In this document: positions 21,001 to 32,460 of the stretch, in pieces
Position numbering within the stretch: the first letter of the stretch is position 1
How the letters are laid out: each line of letters begins with the position of its first letter
Assembly: GCA_033675265.1 (NCBI GenBank)
Contig: JAUJYZ010001547.1
Span: 175,665-239,664, forward strand
Direction of reading: 5' to 3'
DNA from: Actinostola sp. cb2023
Lineage: Eukaryota > Cnidaria > Anthozoa > Actiniaria > Actinostolidae
Length of the DNA: 64,000 nucleotides
Program-made: the position numbers and the translations under genes
The notes under the pieces: generated by a model
Told to the model about the DNA's origin: nothing
The model's database searches: none
Seen by the model: the letters and a program-made list of their open reading frames with translations, nothing else

Positions 21001-22116
21001 ATTTTAAAATTAGCCCTTCTCTGGCCGTGAATTCAGTTCTAGAATCCTGTCCTTTTGATATCTTGTATTACAATACAAGTACTTCTAAAACTGCTTTCAC
21101 AATAAAGATTAATATCTACTTCAGTCCTGTGTGTCATTTGTTTAGCGATTAGAATGGTTTTTAGCGAGTTTTGGGACAGCGTGTAGCTCTCGGGAGTTCC
21201 GCGTAAACCGTGGTAAACTCCGCCATTTTCTAACTACATGTAGTGAGTTTACTTCCGGTCCTTCTATTGTTTTGCCAAACCAATCAGAATGCTACAAAAA
21301 TCGGTTGCGGCCAGAGCCTTTCGTTTCTCGGTGCTGACCAAGAGGAACGTGGGCTCTGGGGACGAGATTGCGGATACTCCGGTTTTCCTCCCTCAATAAA
21401 AACGAACTAGTGAGCTGAAAGTTGTATGCATAGAATATTAGAATGTAGTGGTAGTGTGTGTGAGAGTACAGTGTCTCCCAATTAGTGAGCTGAAAGTTGT
21501 ATGTACAGAATATTAGAATGTAGTGGTAGTGTGTGTGAGAGTACAGTGTCCCCCAATTAGTGCGCAAGCACTAGAACACATTGGACACTTAAATAAACAG
21601 TTATTTATTTATTTTTTTACACACCATTTACCATTTACGTACTGTTGATAAACGAGCAGGAGTGTTTTATCGGTTTTAGACCCGATAAAACACGATCTGC
21701 GAGTTTCAGTTATTGAACAGCTTCAAAAACAATATTCCAAAGTAATACATTTCGGATGATTTCAGTAAAAAAAGAGCAAGGAAAACACAAATTAACATAG
21801 CAGTATCGTGTTGCTTACACATGCGCACCGATCAGTACTATATTATATTATATTATTTGTAACTGAAAAGCCCATATTGGGAGGTACAATAAACGATGTA
21901 TGTATGATACTACACCAATATCCATGAGACCTTCCCTTATTAGTATTCTTTACACCGGCAAAGAGCTATACATCGTGCTTTCATTTCGATGAATGTAGGG
22001 AAAAAAGCAATAAATACTTATGATTTTTGAAACTTCTAATTAAGCTTACCTTCTACTGAAGAATATGATTCAAGCAGAACTAGAACAAACAGTGAAATTA
22101 TTGTGCGAACGTTCAT
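18068..22116 (-). CDS. Secreted protein with WSC-like Cys domain and C-terminal ShKT domain (paralogue A)
   Basis: Four minus-strand exons, in order: 22116-22050, 20582-20417, 18696-18479 and 18183-18068. They join in phase to encode 188 residues. Exon 1 gives a signal peptide (MNVRTIISLFVLVLLES). Exons 2-3 form one extracellular Cys domain: KVGCFKDD near its start, then CRCA, GYTYFSLQ and GECWSG. The order GCxxD...CxCA...GYxxF...GECWSG resembles a WSC domain, but this cnidarian version may be its own family. Exon 4 is a complete six-cysteine ShKT domain ending in CKKSCKLC and the stop. ShKT is a fold shared by potassium-channel toxins, enzymes and adhesion proteins, so its presence alone does not show toxicity. 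AATAAA (minus strand, 18005-18010) lies about 58 nt past the stop. Gene B (26013-30876) has the same exon plan and is transcribed divergently. Confidence 0.85.
18773..18968. mobile_element. MITE, copy 2 of the family at 6103
   Basis: It shares ACGGTACGGTTCGTGCCGTG, the CCAAGCATTC-TGATTGGTT segment and the CCCACTCATACGAAAAC end with 6103-6312. It lies in an intron of paralogue A. Confidence 0.8.
19595..20105. repeat. Higher-order TA-rich minisatellite
   Basis: Motifs GTATAGTATATTTGT, GTATATGCATAGTATA and TGTATGTAGTATA alternate in a unit of about 70-75 bp repeated roughly six to seven times. It is in an intron of paralogue A. Long minus-strand Tyr/Ile-rich frames through it are artefacts. Confidence 0.9.
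20150..20245 (+). mobile_element. tRNA-derived SINE-like sequence
   Basis: A box A-like TAGCTGGTAGAGCA is followed by a clear box B, GGGTTCGAATCCCACC. The anticodon arm and acceptor stem do not pair well, so a functional tRNA is unlikely. It lies in an intron of paralogue A. Confidence 0.55.
20640..21392. mobile_element. Foldback element with CTCGTCCCCAGAGCCC arms
   Basis: The left arm (20673-20764) includes CGTCCCCAGAGCCCACGTTC and GGTCAGCACCGAGAAACGA. The right arm (21298-21385) is its reverse complement. About 530 bp of unrelated AT-rich sequence separates them. It is in the first intron of paralogue A. Confidence 0.75.
21411..21560. repeat. 75-bp tandem duplication
   Basis: Two copies, 21411-21485 and 21486-21560, contain AGTGAGCTGAAAGTTGTATG and GTGTGTGTGAGAGTACAGTG. 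They differ at a handful of bases. Confidence 0.88.
21641..21960 (-). mobile_element. Dispersed element, copy 2 (reverse of 10785)
   Basis: It starts GATAAACGAGCAGGAGTG and ends ATGAGACCTTCCCTTATTAG, the reverse of the copy at 10785-11106. A small TATTATATTATATTA tract interrupts this copy. Confidence 0.75.
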
Positions 22117-22807
22117 TACTTTAGAGCAACAGGTTTCCTAATCTGGTAGCTCGTACTTTATACGGCGTCGATGAGAACAAGTGACGCAGAACTGATCCCA
22201 GACTCCCTGACATTTATTAAATATCAATCCTGTTCTTATTGTTTCAAAATCTACCTAGATTTTTGTTATGTTCACTTGACCAATCAGTACCCAGATGATG
22301 TTTCCTCGATATTATGCACTCTCTATCTGATCGCTAGTAATCTCTATCTGATAAAGAATACTAAATGATACCTTTTGTTAATCCTAATAGAAGTCCTTAT
22401 CTGTATTCTCTCTCCCCTGTATACACGTAAGTGTTAGAATCTATAGGACGTTGTCGAATCGTTTTCACCTTTCCGCTTGGGAAAGCGTTGTAGAACTGGA
22501 GCAGATTCGTTTCCGATTCGTTTCCGTGAAGACGAATGGCCAAAACGGAGAAGAAAAAAAGCGTTTTAAAAAAAACCCTTGTCGTTTGGAAGAGATAGAG
22601 AACAATAGGGACTTACTGTAATATCTAGATTACTAACGAGCGAATCAAACTAATGCTACTAATTGCGATAAGCTTCAAAGGCTACTAATTATAATGACGA
22701 TGATAATTAATTAATGGTATTATACATAATTCAAACTAAACTAAGCTTAAAAAGTCACGGTTAACATATAGGCCTGCCGTGGTTTCGTGTGTCATGTCAC
22801 GCATTTA

Positions 22808-23315
22808 TAAGTCCAGTAGTAAACATTTCGTACTTTTTCCTGCTTTTATAAAATGCAATTATGATTTTAAGACATGTCATTATTAGGTCATTGAGGTTCT
22901 AAACCTCTTTTAATTTTAATTTTTTACACACTTTTGTTGATCATCATTGGGTAACTAGTTTCGTCTTCTAGACCTTTTCAAACCCTTTGAAAACTGAGAA
23001 GACGAAACTAGTTACCCAATGATGATCAACAAAAGTGTGTAAAAAAGAAAAATTAAAAGAGGTTTAGAACCTCAATGACCTAATAATGACATGAAGAATT
23101 CTTTTGAAGTCCAAGCAAAGAAACTATCAGCGGATTTTAAGGCAAGTTTTCAATTTTGTTCGTTACAAAAATGTTTGAATATCTGCGCGCGCGTGCTGTG
23201 TGCTCTCATAATGCAAGCGGAATACGCATCCTTTGGCCAATCAGAGCGCGCGTTATATCATAGTTCTTTTATAAAAGTCCAGTAGTAAACATTTCGTATT
23301 TTTTCCTGCTTTTCA
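22808..23315. mobile_element. Dispersed repeat interrupted by a hairpin insertion
   Basis: The outer repeat includes ATATCTGCGCGCGCGTGCTG and GGCCAATCAGAGCGCGCGTT. It recurs uninterrupted at 47165-47330. In this copy 261 bp (22872-23132) are inserted, flanked by a 9-bp GATTTTAAG duplication (22863-22871 and 23133-23141). A second direct repeat, AGTCCAGTAGTAAACATTTC, occurs at both sides (about 22811 and 23277). Confidence 0.8.
22873..23093. repeat. 97-bp-arm inverted repeat (hairpin) inside the insertion
   Basis: Arm 22873-22969 is mirrored almost exactly by 22997-23093, with a 27-bp loop. The end sequence is CATGTCATTATTAGGTCA. Transcribed RNA would form a long near-perfect hairpin. Confidence 0.9.
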
Positions 23316-26012
23316 GTGTACTTTCTCGTGGATTGTTGCCTCAGGGTAGCAAAGGGGTTACACGTGACGCGTGATTTGGCCCAAACATGGCGCGTACGAA
23401 TCGTGAAAAACACTTCATAAACAAAAGATAAAACCGTGAATTTGCAAGAAAGACGTGCGTGAAATGGCTTAATGATTCTTTTGAGTCGTGAATCAACCCC
23501 CCCCCCCCCCCCCCCCTTTGCTACCCTGTTGCCTTAGGTATCTTGTTTTCATGATGAACTCTTTATTTCATGTTACTTAAAGTTGATCATAGTGAAATAT
23601 TTCTCACGGGATTTTGTGATTTTAAGTTGACAATTAGGCTAATTGGCACAATATGCTTTTATTTTTGCTCTTCTTCACTAAAATGCTAGGAAAAGTCTTT
23701 CTAAAATGCTCAAAAATTCCCAACATACTAATTTAAAATATACACAGAAAACAAATTATTTTCATTACCTAGAATGGCATTGTGGCAACGACGAGACAAA
23801 ATGGTAATTGCCCTATACCATTATGACGTAACGGCTTATTTATGAGGGGGACAGAATCGTGAAGAACAATAGAAATTTGAACTAATTCTGCTCTGCTGCG
23901 GTTCGCTTGATTTCAAATTGGCTAGTTTCCAGATATTATGTCCATCGATGCTTTTCCCACAATATTTACTGTGTTTGGTAACTTTTATCACTTTCCGGAC
24001 GGTCTGTAAAATACATTTATTTATAAATGTTGTTGCTGTTTTGTCCCCCTCTCGCGACCATGATCCTTAGCGTTTAAACAATAGATTGTTTTGATGTGAC
24101 GTCATAGTGAATAGGGCAATTGCAGTGAACTGCATACAGAAACTGCTGACCAGTCAAAGTGCAGGGGCTGAAAAGCCAATTGCCAGAAATCAGAGACATT
24201 TTGCGTCTACGATTATTTGTGTCAGCGGAGTTACCCAGAATCAAAAGATTATGCTCAAATTCATGTAAACTATGTGAAATCTGAATCACAAACTAATAGT
24301 GTGAAGCGATCTTGATCATACAGCCTCTACATTTTAAAATAATTGCAAATTTAGCAAAAAGATGCGAAAATGGTATTTACCACAGGAAGCCCAAAGTTGA
24401 ACCCCCTCCCCTCCATCGTCTCTCCTATTTCTCGCTTTTTGAGCCTAACTCAGCTAACTATCTCTGGGTTTCCTGTGTAATCTAACAGGCCAGGCTACTT
24501 ATGTAAACATGGCGATCCAAATAATCTTGACAGAAGCGTTTCATCGAGTGAAAAACAACGGTGAAAACAGTATATTTACTCAGTATGCTTCTGTATCGGC
24601 GAAAGTGGAATTTAGCTTATCTTTGGCTGGACTTTGTCATATTAGAAGTGGAATTTATGGCCAAACAAGTGTGATATTCTGTGAGTTTAGATGACGTCCT
24701 TTCGAACTGGCTATCGGGAAAGTGTGTACCACGCACGACGAAGCTGCTACCGGACTCCAACTTTTAGGAATTTACTCAATTTGGCGGCCTTTTACAGTAA
24801 ATGATAGAGGTGAGATGTTGTTGAGAGAGCGATTTTTGAAATCGATTTTGTCATACTTTATTTTCGCTTGATTGTATCATGTAACGCGTCCGAGGTTTAA
24901 TATCCTTCAATACCAACTCAATAAAATTAAGTATCACAAAAGGCAGAGGAAGTAATCTCTTTGTGTACGAACCTTACAAACTCGATGACAAACAGTTTCG
25001 AATGAACTGCGTCGCGTTTGTCAAAGGTACAATCGACCAAGGATAAGCTGTATTTGATCAGGAATGGAGAGGTGTGTGCATTAATTCGTTTTCATTGGCC
25101 GATGTATCGATTTCTTTTATAAGGAACATTAGAGTGGAATTATGGATCGGATGAATGAGGCCGGAAACGAATGAAAACGATGAGTGTCAGCTCGCGTCCG
25201 TCAAACAATCGAAATCAACTTTGTTTTCAAGTTCTTTATATTCATTAGTGAAATAACGAAGTAAAAAAGTGAAAAACGACAAATAAAATATAGAAATATG
25301 AAGAAAAACGTTCCGTAATTTCATTATATATTGAACAGACAACGGTTACACACAATACAGATAACAACGAAAGTAAAAATACAAAAAAAGAAGAAAAAGA
25401 AAAATGAAAAAAATGAAAAAGAAAAAAAAAGAAAAAAAAAGAAAAAGGAAAAAGAAGATAAAGGGGAATATAAGAGTTTTTGTAAATGAAAAATATATAT
25501 ATCCTGTAAATAAAATTAATACTGTAATCAATACGGCACATTTCCGAAATGTTATTTAATAAACCGAACAAAAAGTAACTTCGAAGGGGAAATAAAGTAA
25601 AAGTTGAAGATGGAGATTTCGCTGATAAACAAAATGAACAATCGATAACAAAACGACAAGAAGGTTAGTTCATTTTAATGTTGATATTGGTATCATTAAA
25701 GCACATTTGTATATCTAGTGGATATTAAAACTAAAAGAACCGGAAAATCTCCACTAAAAGTAAGGAAATCTGTATCGATCAACTTGTCAAACATTGTTTG
25801 TCTTTCTCTATTGGGGCCCGGAGAAGTCCGTCTTAGAAGTGCAAAATAGTGTCAAGACCTTTATCGTATTTTGCTCTCAGATTTATTCTTGGTTCTTCAC
25901 TTTCGTTCCTGAGTGTCTCTCAGATTCTAAATTCTGTTCCTGTAGACTTATAGGCCATCTACCGCCGTAGTACAGATACCCAAATACATGTTTATGAAGC
26001 TCATTATCGAAG

Positions 26013-29000
26013 ATGAAAATTAGAACAATAGTTTCACTGTTTGTTCTAGTGCTGTTTGGGCCATATTCTTCAGTAAAAGGTAGGCAGTTAGAAGAACAAG
26101 TGGTAATGATTATGTTGCGAAAATAACTGAATTATTTCTGTTTGTTCTACACGCTGAGCAGGCCAAAAAGATGCATACATTGGACTGATACAAGGTATGG
26201 TTAGTCTGATCACAATCCGTCCCGTGTCGGCAAGGCATTGGGGTTTGCGGTGTTGCGATGCTGGGCAATTTTTATTGCGGTGTTGCGGTGAAAAAAAATA
26301 AACATTGCGGTGTTGCGGTGATCGTAAATCCTGCGGGATTTGTGTTTCTAAACCTACGGTGTTCGGTGAAGCGATATATTACTTGTGAAGTTGCGGTGTC
26401 AAACCCTTTTTTTCGCTTTGGTCAGTTTTCGGGTTTTTTCGGTGATGCGGTGTTTTCGGAAATTTTTTGCGGTGTTGCGGTGTTCAGAACCCCCCAATGT
26501 CCCCCTCGGCAAGTTTTCTTCGTCTCATGTTAGATAAACTTATTTCAAAGGCGCTCGTTTTATTTCCTTGTCTCAAGAATAGGATCTAAATAAATAACAG
26601 AGCAGTCAAACGAAGTTTCCCTAGCTGAAGTCGGTACAATGTTCGCTTCAGTACACCTATTTCAAAAAACGTTGACAACGATCGATCTGATGAACTTTTG
26701 AAAATTCTGAAAATTCACGTTAACCATATCTCGTTCGAACACCAAGCGTGGTTCCAAGCTTGAGGTTGAATGAATGAATTGTGCAAGTTACTAACGAAAG
26801 ACCCTCAGACACCCCGGCTCAAAGGCCCTTGCCGCATAATTCTTCTTGATCTCAGATCATCCATTTCTGATCGCCCGTTGTCCCAAAGTTTTTTGAAATA
26901 CGAGTCAGTTTCACAATCAGTTTTGTGAAAGTATGTCTTCGCTTCTCTAACTTTCTTCTCTATCTTTCGTTTTGCTTATTCTTAATTACTACTTTTCATC
27001 CAACGTTTAAGCCCTACACCGATATTTTTACATCGAATTTTCCAGACATCGGATTTAGGCTTTTATATATCGGTGACAAGTGTGACAGCAAGTGTCTGTG
27101 ACTAACACAAGGAAAAACAGACTTGTGAGTCTTCACAAAAATGAGTTTGAAACTTTTAGAAAAGCTTTTTTTCTGTACCTTAAAAATTGCAGAAGATTGA
27201 CCTTGCGTTCTCCTAATATTAAGTATATTTTCATTGCCGAGAGATAAGAAGACACGAAAACTCGAAATTGATTAGGAAGTTTGTGTTTTCAATCGAAAAT
27301 CATCCAATTTGGGGCATTTATAGTACGTATATGAATAAGAATATAATTAAGCTAAAATCCATCGAAAAAGGACTATATAAATTATTATTGCTATATCCTT
27401 CAGAATTTTGGTCTCAAAGAAAACTCACTAATTACTGAGTCATGATTTCTTTAGTTGCCTTATCGTTTTACCTTGTTAGATATAACCTTAATTGAATGTC
27501 ATTGTTATTATACTTCATTCAATCAATCAATCTTCTTCTGAAATTTAAAACAAACAACGCAAAACTGAAGAATTGAAAAAAAAAAATGAAATTACTGAAT
27601 AACATAAAAAATCAGGTTTTAATTTGAATAAATGAATAAATGAATGAATGAATGAATGAATGAATGAATGAATGAATGAATGAATGAATGAATGAATGAA
27701 TGAATGAATGAATGAATGAATGAATGAATGAATGAATGAATGAATGAATGAATGAATGAATGAATGAATGAATGAATGAATGAATGAATGAATGAATGGT
27801 TTATTAATAATGATACTTAGCATGGAACCGCAATTTTATACAGTTTTGACTAGCAGCGACTACTAGGCCTCGTAAGTATAGCGACCATCCGCGGAAATTG
27901 CGATCAGAGACTGAGCTCGGCTGTTGAAACTGAGAGTAACGACTGACTGTGTTTCTAATTTGTTACATCGGTTGCTAGGATACCAAGGATTCCCGCCAAG
28001 TCTGGAGTCTGGCAATGCAGCTGGTAAGACTACTTGTAACATTAGTGACGTCATCATGCGTAATAACCGCGCCTGCAGGCACTTTCATGCAATTTCAACA
28101 TTCCAGTTAACTAAGGGAAAATCCCGCATGAATCTGAAAAATGGTCACCGACCAGTTGAAAGTAGACTTTTCCCTCCAGAATCAGTCGAACGAGAGAAAA
28201 TTAAAACCGATATCGATTTCGGGAAAAGCCGATCCGCGTCCACGGGATTCTAAAAACTCGTCTTCACTGAGTCTGGAGGGAAAAGGAGGGACTGTTCGCA
28301 GACTAGTTGAACGGAATGTCACAAATGAACCCAAACACTCACTGTATATACACCTATTCCAAATATCGTTGTCCGCGCCGAAAGCAACAAGCAAGAAGCT
28401 GACGACCGCAAAGGGCATTGGGACTTTCTCCATATTCATTTATTCATCCGTAGACATTGTGACAACATGCATTTTCAAATGGCCGAATAGTTCCAAATGA
28501 TTGCTATTCAACGCTCGTAGGGATAACTTCTCAAGTACCACGGATAAATTAATTAATTAGGAGATTCCCAAAGTCCTTTGCGGTCATCAGCTTCTTGCTT
28601 GTTGCTTTCGGCCCGGACAATGATATTTGGAATAGGTGTATTTTATACCCGATAATCTCGTCCAGATACACCGAAGTCACAAATTTCCAACACAAAAGTC
28701 CTTCGCATTTCGCGTCTCTTTAAATCACGAGTAACCCCCACCCCCCCCCCCCCCCCCCCCCCCCTGGAGCTAAAATGATAGTCGCAATTACGTCAGTTTA
28801 TATACAAATACGTTGATGTTGCTTATCAATAGAACAGCTGAGTAATTGCGCAGTGAAAGTCACAAAAGTAGGATGCTACAACGATGATCTCTACACTCCT
28901 CGACCGCTGACCAACCTCGTCCTGACCGACAGGGATCTCAACAGTCCACTCTCGGATGGTCACATGTTTGACTGGGAAAAACCGGCGCAATCAATGAAAG

Positions 29001-30876
29001 AGTGAGTAGAACAATGACGTCATGATCACGAAACAATGAAATCTCACGATGCAGCGCTTTTGAGAACAAGTAGTAATAGAATGCACCCAATAAGCCTGAC
29101 GTTTTAACAATGTTTTCTATGTGCCAGAGATTGGTTCTCAAATGTGGCAGCTTCACATCTTTGTTAGCCTGATTTTCAGACGGTCAGCGGTCCTCCGGGG
29201 GAGTGTAGTGTAGCGGAGAACCGCTGACCGTCTGAAAATCAGGCTAACAGACTATACAGGCTACATCTTATCAGCATATCAAACTTATGTTATACAAAAG
29301 GTCATTGTTTCACATATGGAGATGAGGCGACGGCGGTCTATCAATAAAAACAGCACGATTTTGATACATTTTTGCCTTTTACTGCACGGTTAAAATAAAA
29401 ACCAAAAACCTACCATCAAAAAATAAAAGACAAATATGTAAGGAATGAATAAGCTAGCAATTCAAGCACGAATAAATATATGTGACCGCGGCATTTTCCG
29501 TTTCTTCAAAGTCGATCGAACTGAAATCTCTGAAGAGATATAGGAGAGCGTGACATACGCTATACACAAAAACCCTCTGAATTCCTTGAGAATTGTGTCA
29601 ATCAAAAATCTACCGCCAGATTATAATACTCTGTAATTGTACGCGCGTTTTGATATAAAATACATGTATATTGGATATAATTAAGCTGTGGCAAAATGAA
29701 ATCTAAAACTCTTTGTTTGGTAATCGTGAACATCATATTGGTGCCTGAGTTGGTGCTCTGTATGCAGTAGCTACATAGGGGAATTCGCAAATAAATTATG
29801 GCTCGGAAAGGACGTTTTTTGAAGGCAATTTCCAATATTTACACACGAGATCAATAAGTAAGTTCGAATTTGTGATATATTTTCCCCTGTACGTTGAGGA
29901 AACATATGCAGCTTTTCCATCCTCTCTTATATTTTAGCTACCTGATTTACACAGATGAATTCAGAAATGATAAACCAGTCACGTACGAATCTGCTTTATT
30001 TAGCGGCCACAGAACAAATTGCTGGATCAATCGGGCCTCAAACGTGCATTAGTAAACAAAGCACATTGTAATTCAATCATTTTGCGCAAGCGCATTAACA
30101 AAAACGTTGTCCGCGTGATACTGGATCCCAACAGGAGCAAATGTTCAATGATGCAGGACATAAGTTTGATATGAGAATAGGGGATTCTATTCCTGTACAT
30201 TTAATTTTCTATCATTCTTTTTCGTAAAGTCTAGCTTGTCGTTGCGCTAAGAAAGTCATCAAAATGGGCTACTCACATTTTTCACTGCAATACTTTGGCG
30301 AGTGCTGGAGTGGTAAAAATGCCGCCTCGACCTACGCCGATGACGGCCCATCGAGGACATGTGTTGGGGCAGGATTTAAGCCTTGTGATAGTGGACCAGA
30401 GACACCTTGTACAGGAGTAGGACGCAGCAACTTCGTCTACACAGCAACGGAGAAACCAGCTCTACCAACAACTCCAGGTAACAATAACGTTGGACAAAAA
30501 ATATTTATCCTTCTCTCTGGCTCTGCTCCTCTCTCTATTTCTATTTCTCTTTCTCTCACTTCCTCCTTCCTCCTTCCTCCTTCCTCCTTCCTCCTTCCTC
30601 CTTCCTCCTTCCTCCTTCCTCCTTCCTCCTTCCTCCTTCCTCCTTCCTCCTTCCTCCTTCCTCCTTCCTCCTTCCTCCTCCTTTTTTTTTACTCGTTCCT
30701 GCTTGCCATGACATATTAAATTCCGTCTTTACGAAATATTGCAGTTATTTTGAATTTCAGCTCTGCTATGTGTTGACAAATACCCCATCTGTGAACACTA
30801 TGCCTCCATCAACCTGTGTAATAAAAAGTATCCTCTTGTACTTCACTATTGCAAGAAGTCCTGCAAGATATGCTAG
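26013..30876 (+). CDS. Secreted protein with WSC-like Cys domain and C-terminal ShKT domain (paralogue B)
   Basis: Exons are 26013-26079, 26162-26194 (33-bp microexon), 28833-29001, 30230-30477 and 30761-30876 (TAG). Together they encode about 210 residues. Exon 1 is a signal peptide (MKIRTIVSLFVLVLFG), closely matching paralogue A. The microexon, in phase and with AG/GT borders, has no counterpart found in A; skipping it keeps the frame. The main domain runs KVGCYNDD, CRCAKK, GYSHFSLQYFGECWSG. A Thr/Pro linker about 10 residues longer than in A follows, then a six-Cys ShKT domain ending CKKSCKIC. The acceptors at 28831-28832 and 30228-30229 were chosen by phase; nearby downstream AGs would give stops. 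Role unknown: a cell-surface or secreted recognition protein is plausible, and a venom role cannot be inferred from ShKT alone. Confidence 0.85.
26222..26510. repeat. GCGGTGTTGCGGTG interspersed repeat
   Basis: GCGGTGTTGCGGTG and close variants recur at least five times with irregular spacing in an intron of paralogue B. It looks like a degraded minisatellite or a terminal part of a dispersed element. Confidence 0.7.
27618..27799. repeat. (AATG)n microsatellite
   Basis: Over 40 tandem AATG units sit in the third intron region of paralogue B. Shorter AATG arrays also lie at 41858-41886 and 53101-53183, and a CATT array at 51849-51880. Confidence 0.97.
28225..28305. mobile_element. Small foldback repeat, copy 2
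   Basis: It shares AAAAACTCGTCTTCACTGAG and GGAGGGACTGTTCGCAGACT with 7349-7427. The left terminus differs, so this copy is partial. Confidence 0.65.
28348..28641. mobile_element. Palindromic MITE, copy 1 (second at 53779)
   Basis: The left end ACACCTATTCCAAATATCGT plus AAGCAACAAGCAAGAAGCTG is mirrored at the right end. Arms are about 75 bp and the whole element about 294 bp. A near-identical copy occupies 53779-54072. Confidence 0.9.
28739..28764. repeat. Poly-C tract
   Basis: A C run of about 25 bases lies just upstream of the Cys-domain exon of paralogue B. Confidence 0.9.
29163..29248. repeat. Perfect 29-bp-arm hairpin
   Basis: Arm 29163-29191 (GTTAGCCTGATTTTCAGACG and on) is an exact reverse complement of 29220-29248, with a 28-bp GC-rich loop. 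It is compatible with a minimal MITE or a hairpin RNA. It lies in an intron of paralogue B. Confidence 0.9.
29250..30229. other. Intron of paralogue B, nothing recognised
   Basis: AT-rich unique-looking sequence without domain-like frames or clear repeats. It ends in the acceptor TTTTTCGTAAAG at 30229. Confidence 0.6.
30560..30682. repeat. (CCTCCTT)n heptamer array
   Basis: About 16 copies of the 7-bp unit CCTCCTT lie in the last intron of paralogue B. The Ser/Leu/Pro frames across it are artefacts. Confidence 0.95.
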
Positions 30877-30961
30877 CAAGTTAACCAGTGGTATGATAGA
30901 ATTGTATATGCATGACAAACATTGCTGCTACGTTTTCTCCACACCAGATTCCTGTTAAACA

Positions 30962-31325
30962 TGTTTATTCCCAGGACTGATTCTTGCTAAACAGTTATAT
31001 CTATCACATTCTTGCTAAACAGATTTATCCCTATCACACTTGCTAAACAGTTATATCGATCCCAGCACATTCTTGCTAAGCAGGTTTATCCCCATCACAT
31101 TCTTGCTAAACAGGTTTATCCTCATCACATTCTTGCTAAACAGGTTTATCCCCAGCACATTCTTGCTAAACAGGAGTTATCCCCAGCACATTCTTGCTAA
31201 ACAGGTTTATCCCCATCACATTCTTGCTAAACAGGTTTATCCCCATCACATTCTTGCTAAACAGGTTTATCCCCATCTCATTCTTGTGCTAAACAGTTAT
31301 ATCGATCCCAGCACATTCTTGTTTT
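30962..31325. repeat. 30-bp minisatellite downstream of paralogue B
   Basis: The unit is close to ATTCTTGCTAAACAGGTTTA plus TCCCCATCAC, repeated about 11-12 times with substitutions (AGCACA for ATCACA). It begins about 85 bp after the stop codon, so it may be in the 3' UTR. Confidence 0.93.
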
Positions 31326-31510
31326 TTTTAATGGTGATTTCAGATAGAAGCTAGAAGCTGCTAATCGATGCAAGGATGATTGATGGCTTCCTCCCCCAAT
31401 CAAGTGACTTCGTTTAGACCACCAGTTAGCTTGATTCTTTCAATAATCATTTAGATCTGAATAAAACAGTTCAAGAATTAGTTATGGTATTGAATTGTGC
31501 CCTATAATAT

Positions 31511-32142
<632 letters not shown>

Positions 32143-32195
32143 TCCCCCCCCCCCCCCCCCCAAGGGCTACACTGTAGTACATTACAGTCCTTGTT

Positions 32196-32460
32196 GCTGC
32201 CCCAGGGGGGGGTACTCAGGGGTATCAGTGACGGGGAGGTGCGAATGAGACCAAATTTTTCTCCGCATGAAATCGAGAAAGGTATAGGATATCATTTTTA
32301 TCAACCCCCAAAAAAGTCCTTGCCAAAATGTTTATATCAAAAAAAGGCCACCAGAAAATTGATAACCCCAAAAAAGTCCCAAGCCGCGAATTTCAAACCC
32401 AAAAAAGGTCTTCGCACCTCCCCGTCACTGATACCCCTGAGTACACCCCCTGGGGTTGCT
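32196..32460. mobile_element. Foldback element with GC-rich arms
   Basis: The left arm contains GTACTCAGGGGTATCAGTGA and CGGGGAGGTGCGAA. The right arm (32411-32460) is its reverse complement. The spacer repeats CCAAAAAAG-like motifs. The 113-codon frame across it is not protein-like. Confidence 0.85.

Larger units (their letters stand above)
22117..26012. other. Divergent intergenic region between the two ShKT paralogues
   Basis: These 3.9 kb separate the start codons of paralogue A (minus) and B (plus). They hold nested repeats (22808-23315), a poly-C run (about 23498-23517), a purine-rich A/G tract (25371-25460) and AT-rich unique sequence. No gene was recognised. The open frame at 24509 has an ATGGCG start but no domain character. 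Confidence 0.6.

Noticed and set aside
24509..24694. Small gene starting ATGGCGATCC
   Set aside because: 61 codons, no downstream exon in phase, no domain or signal peptide.
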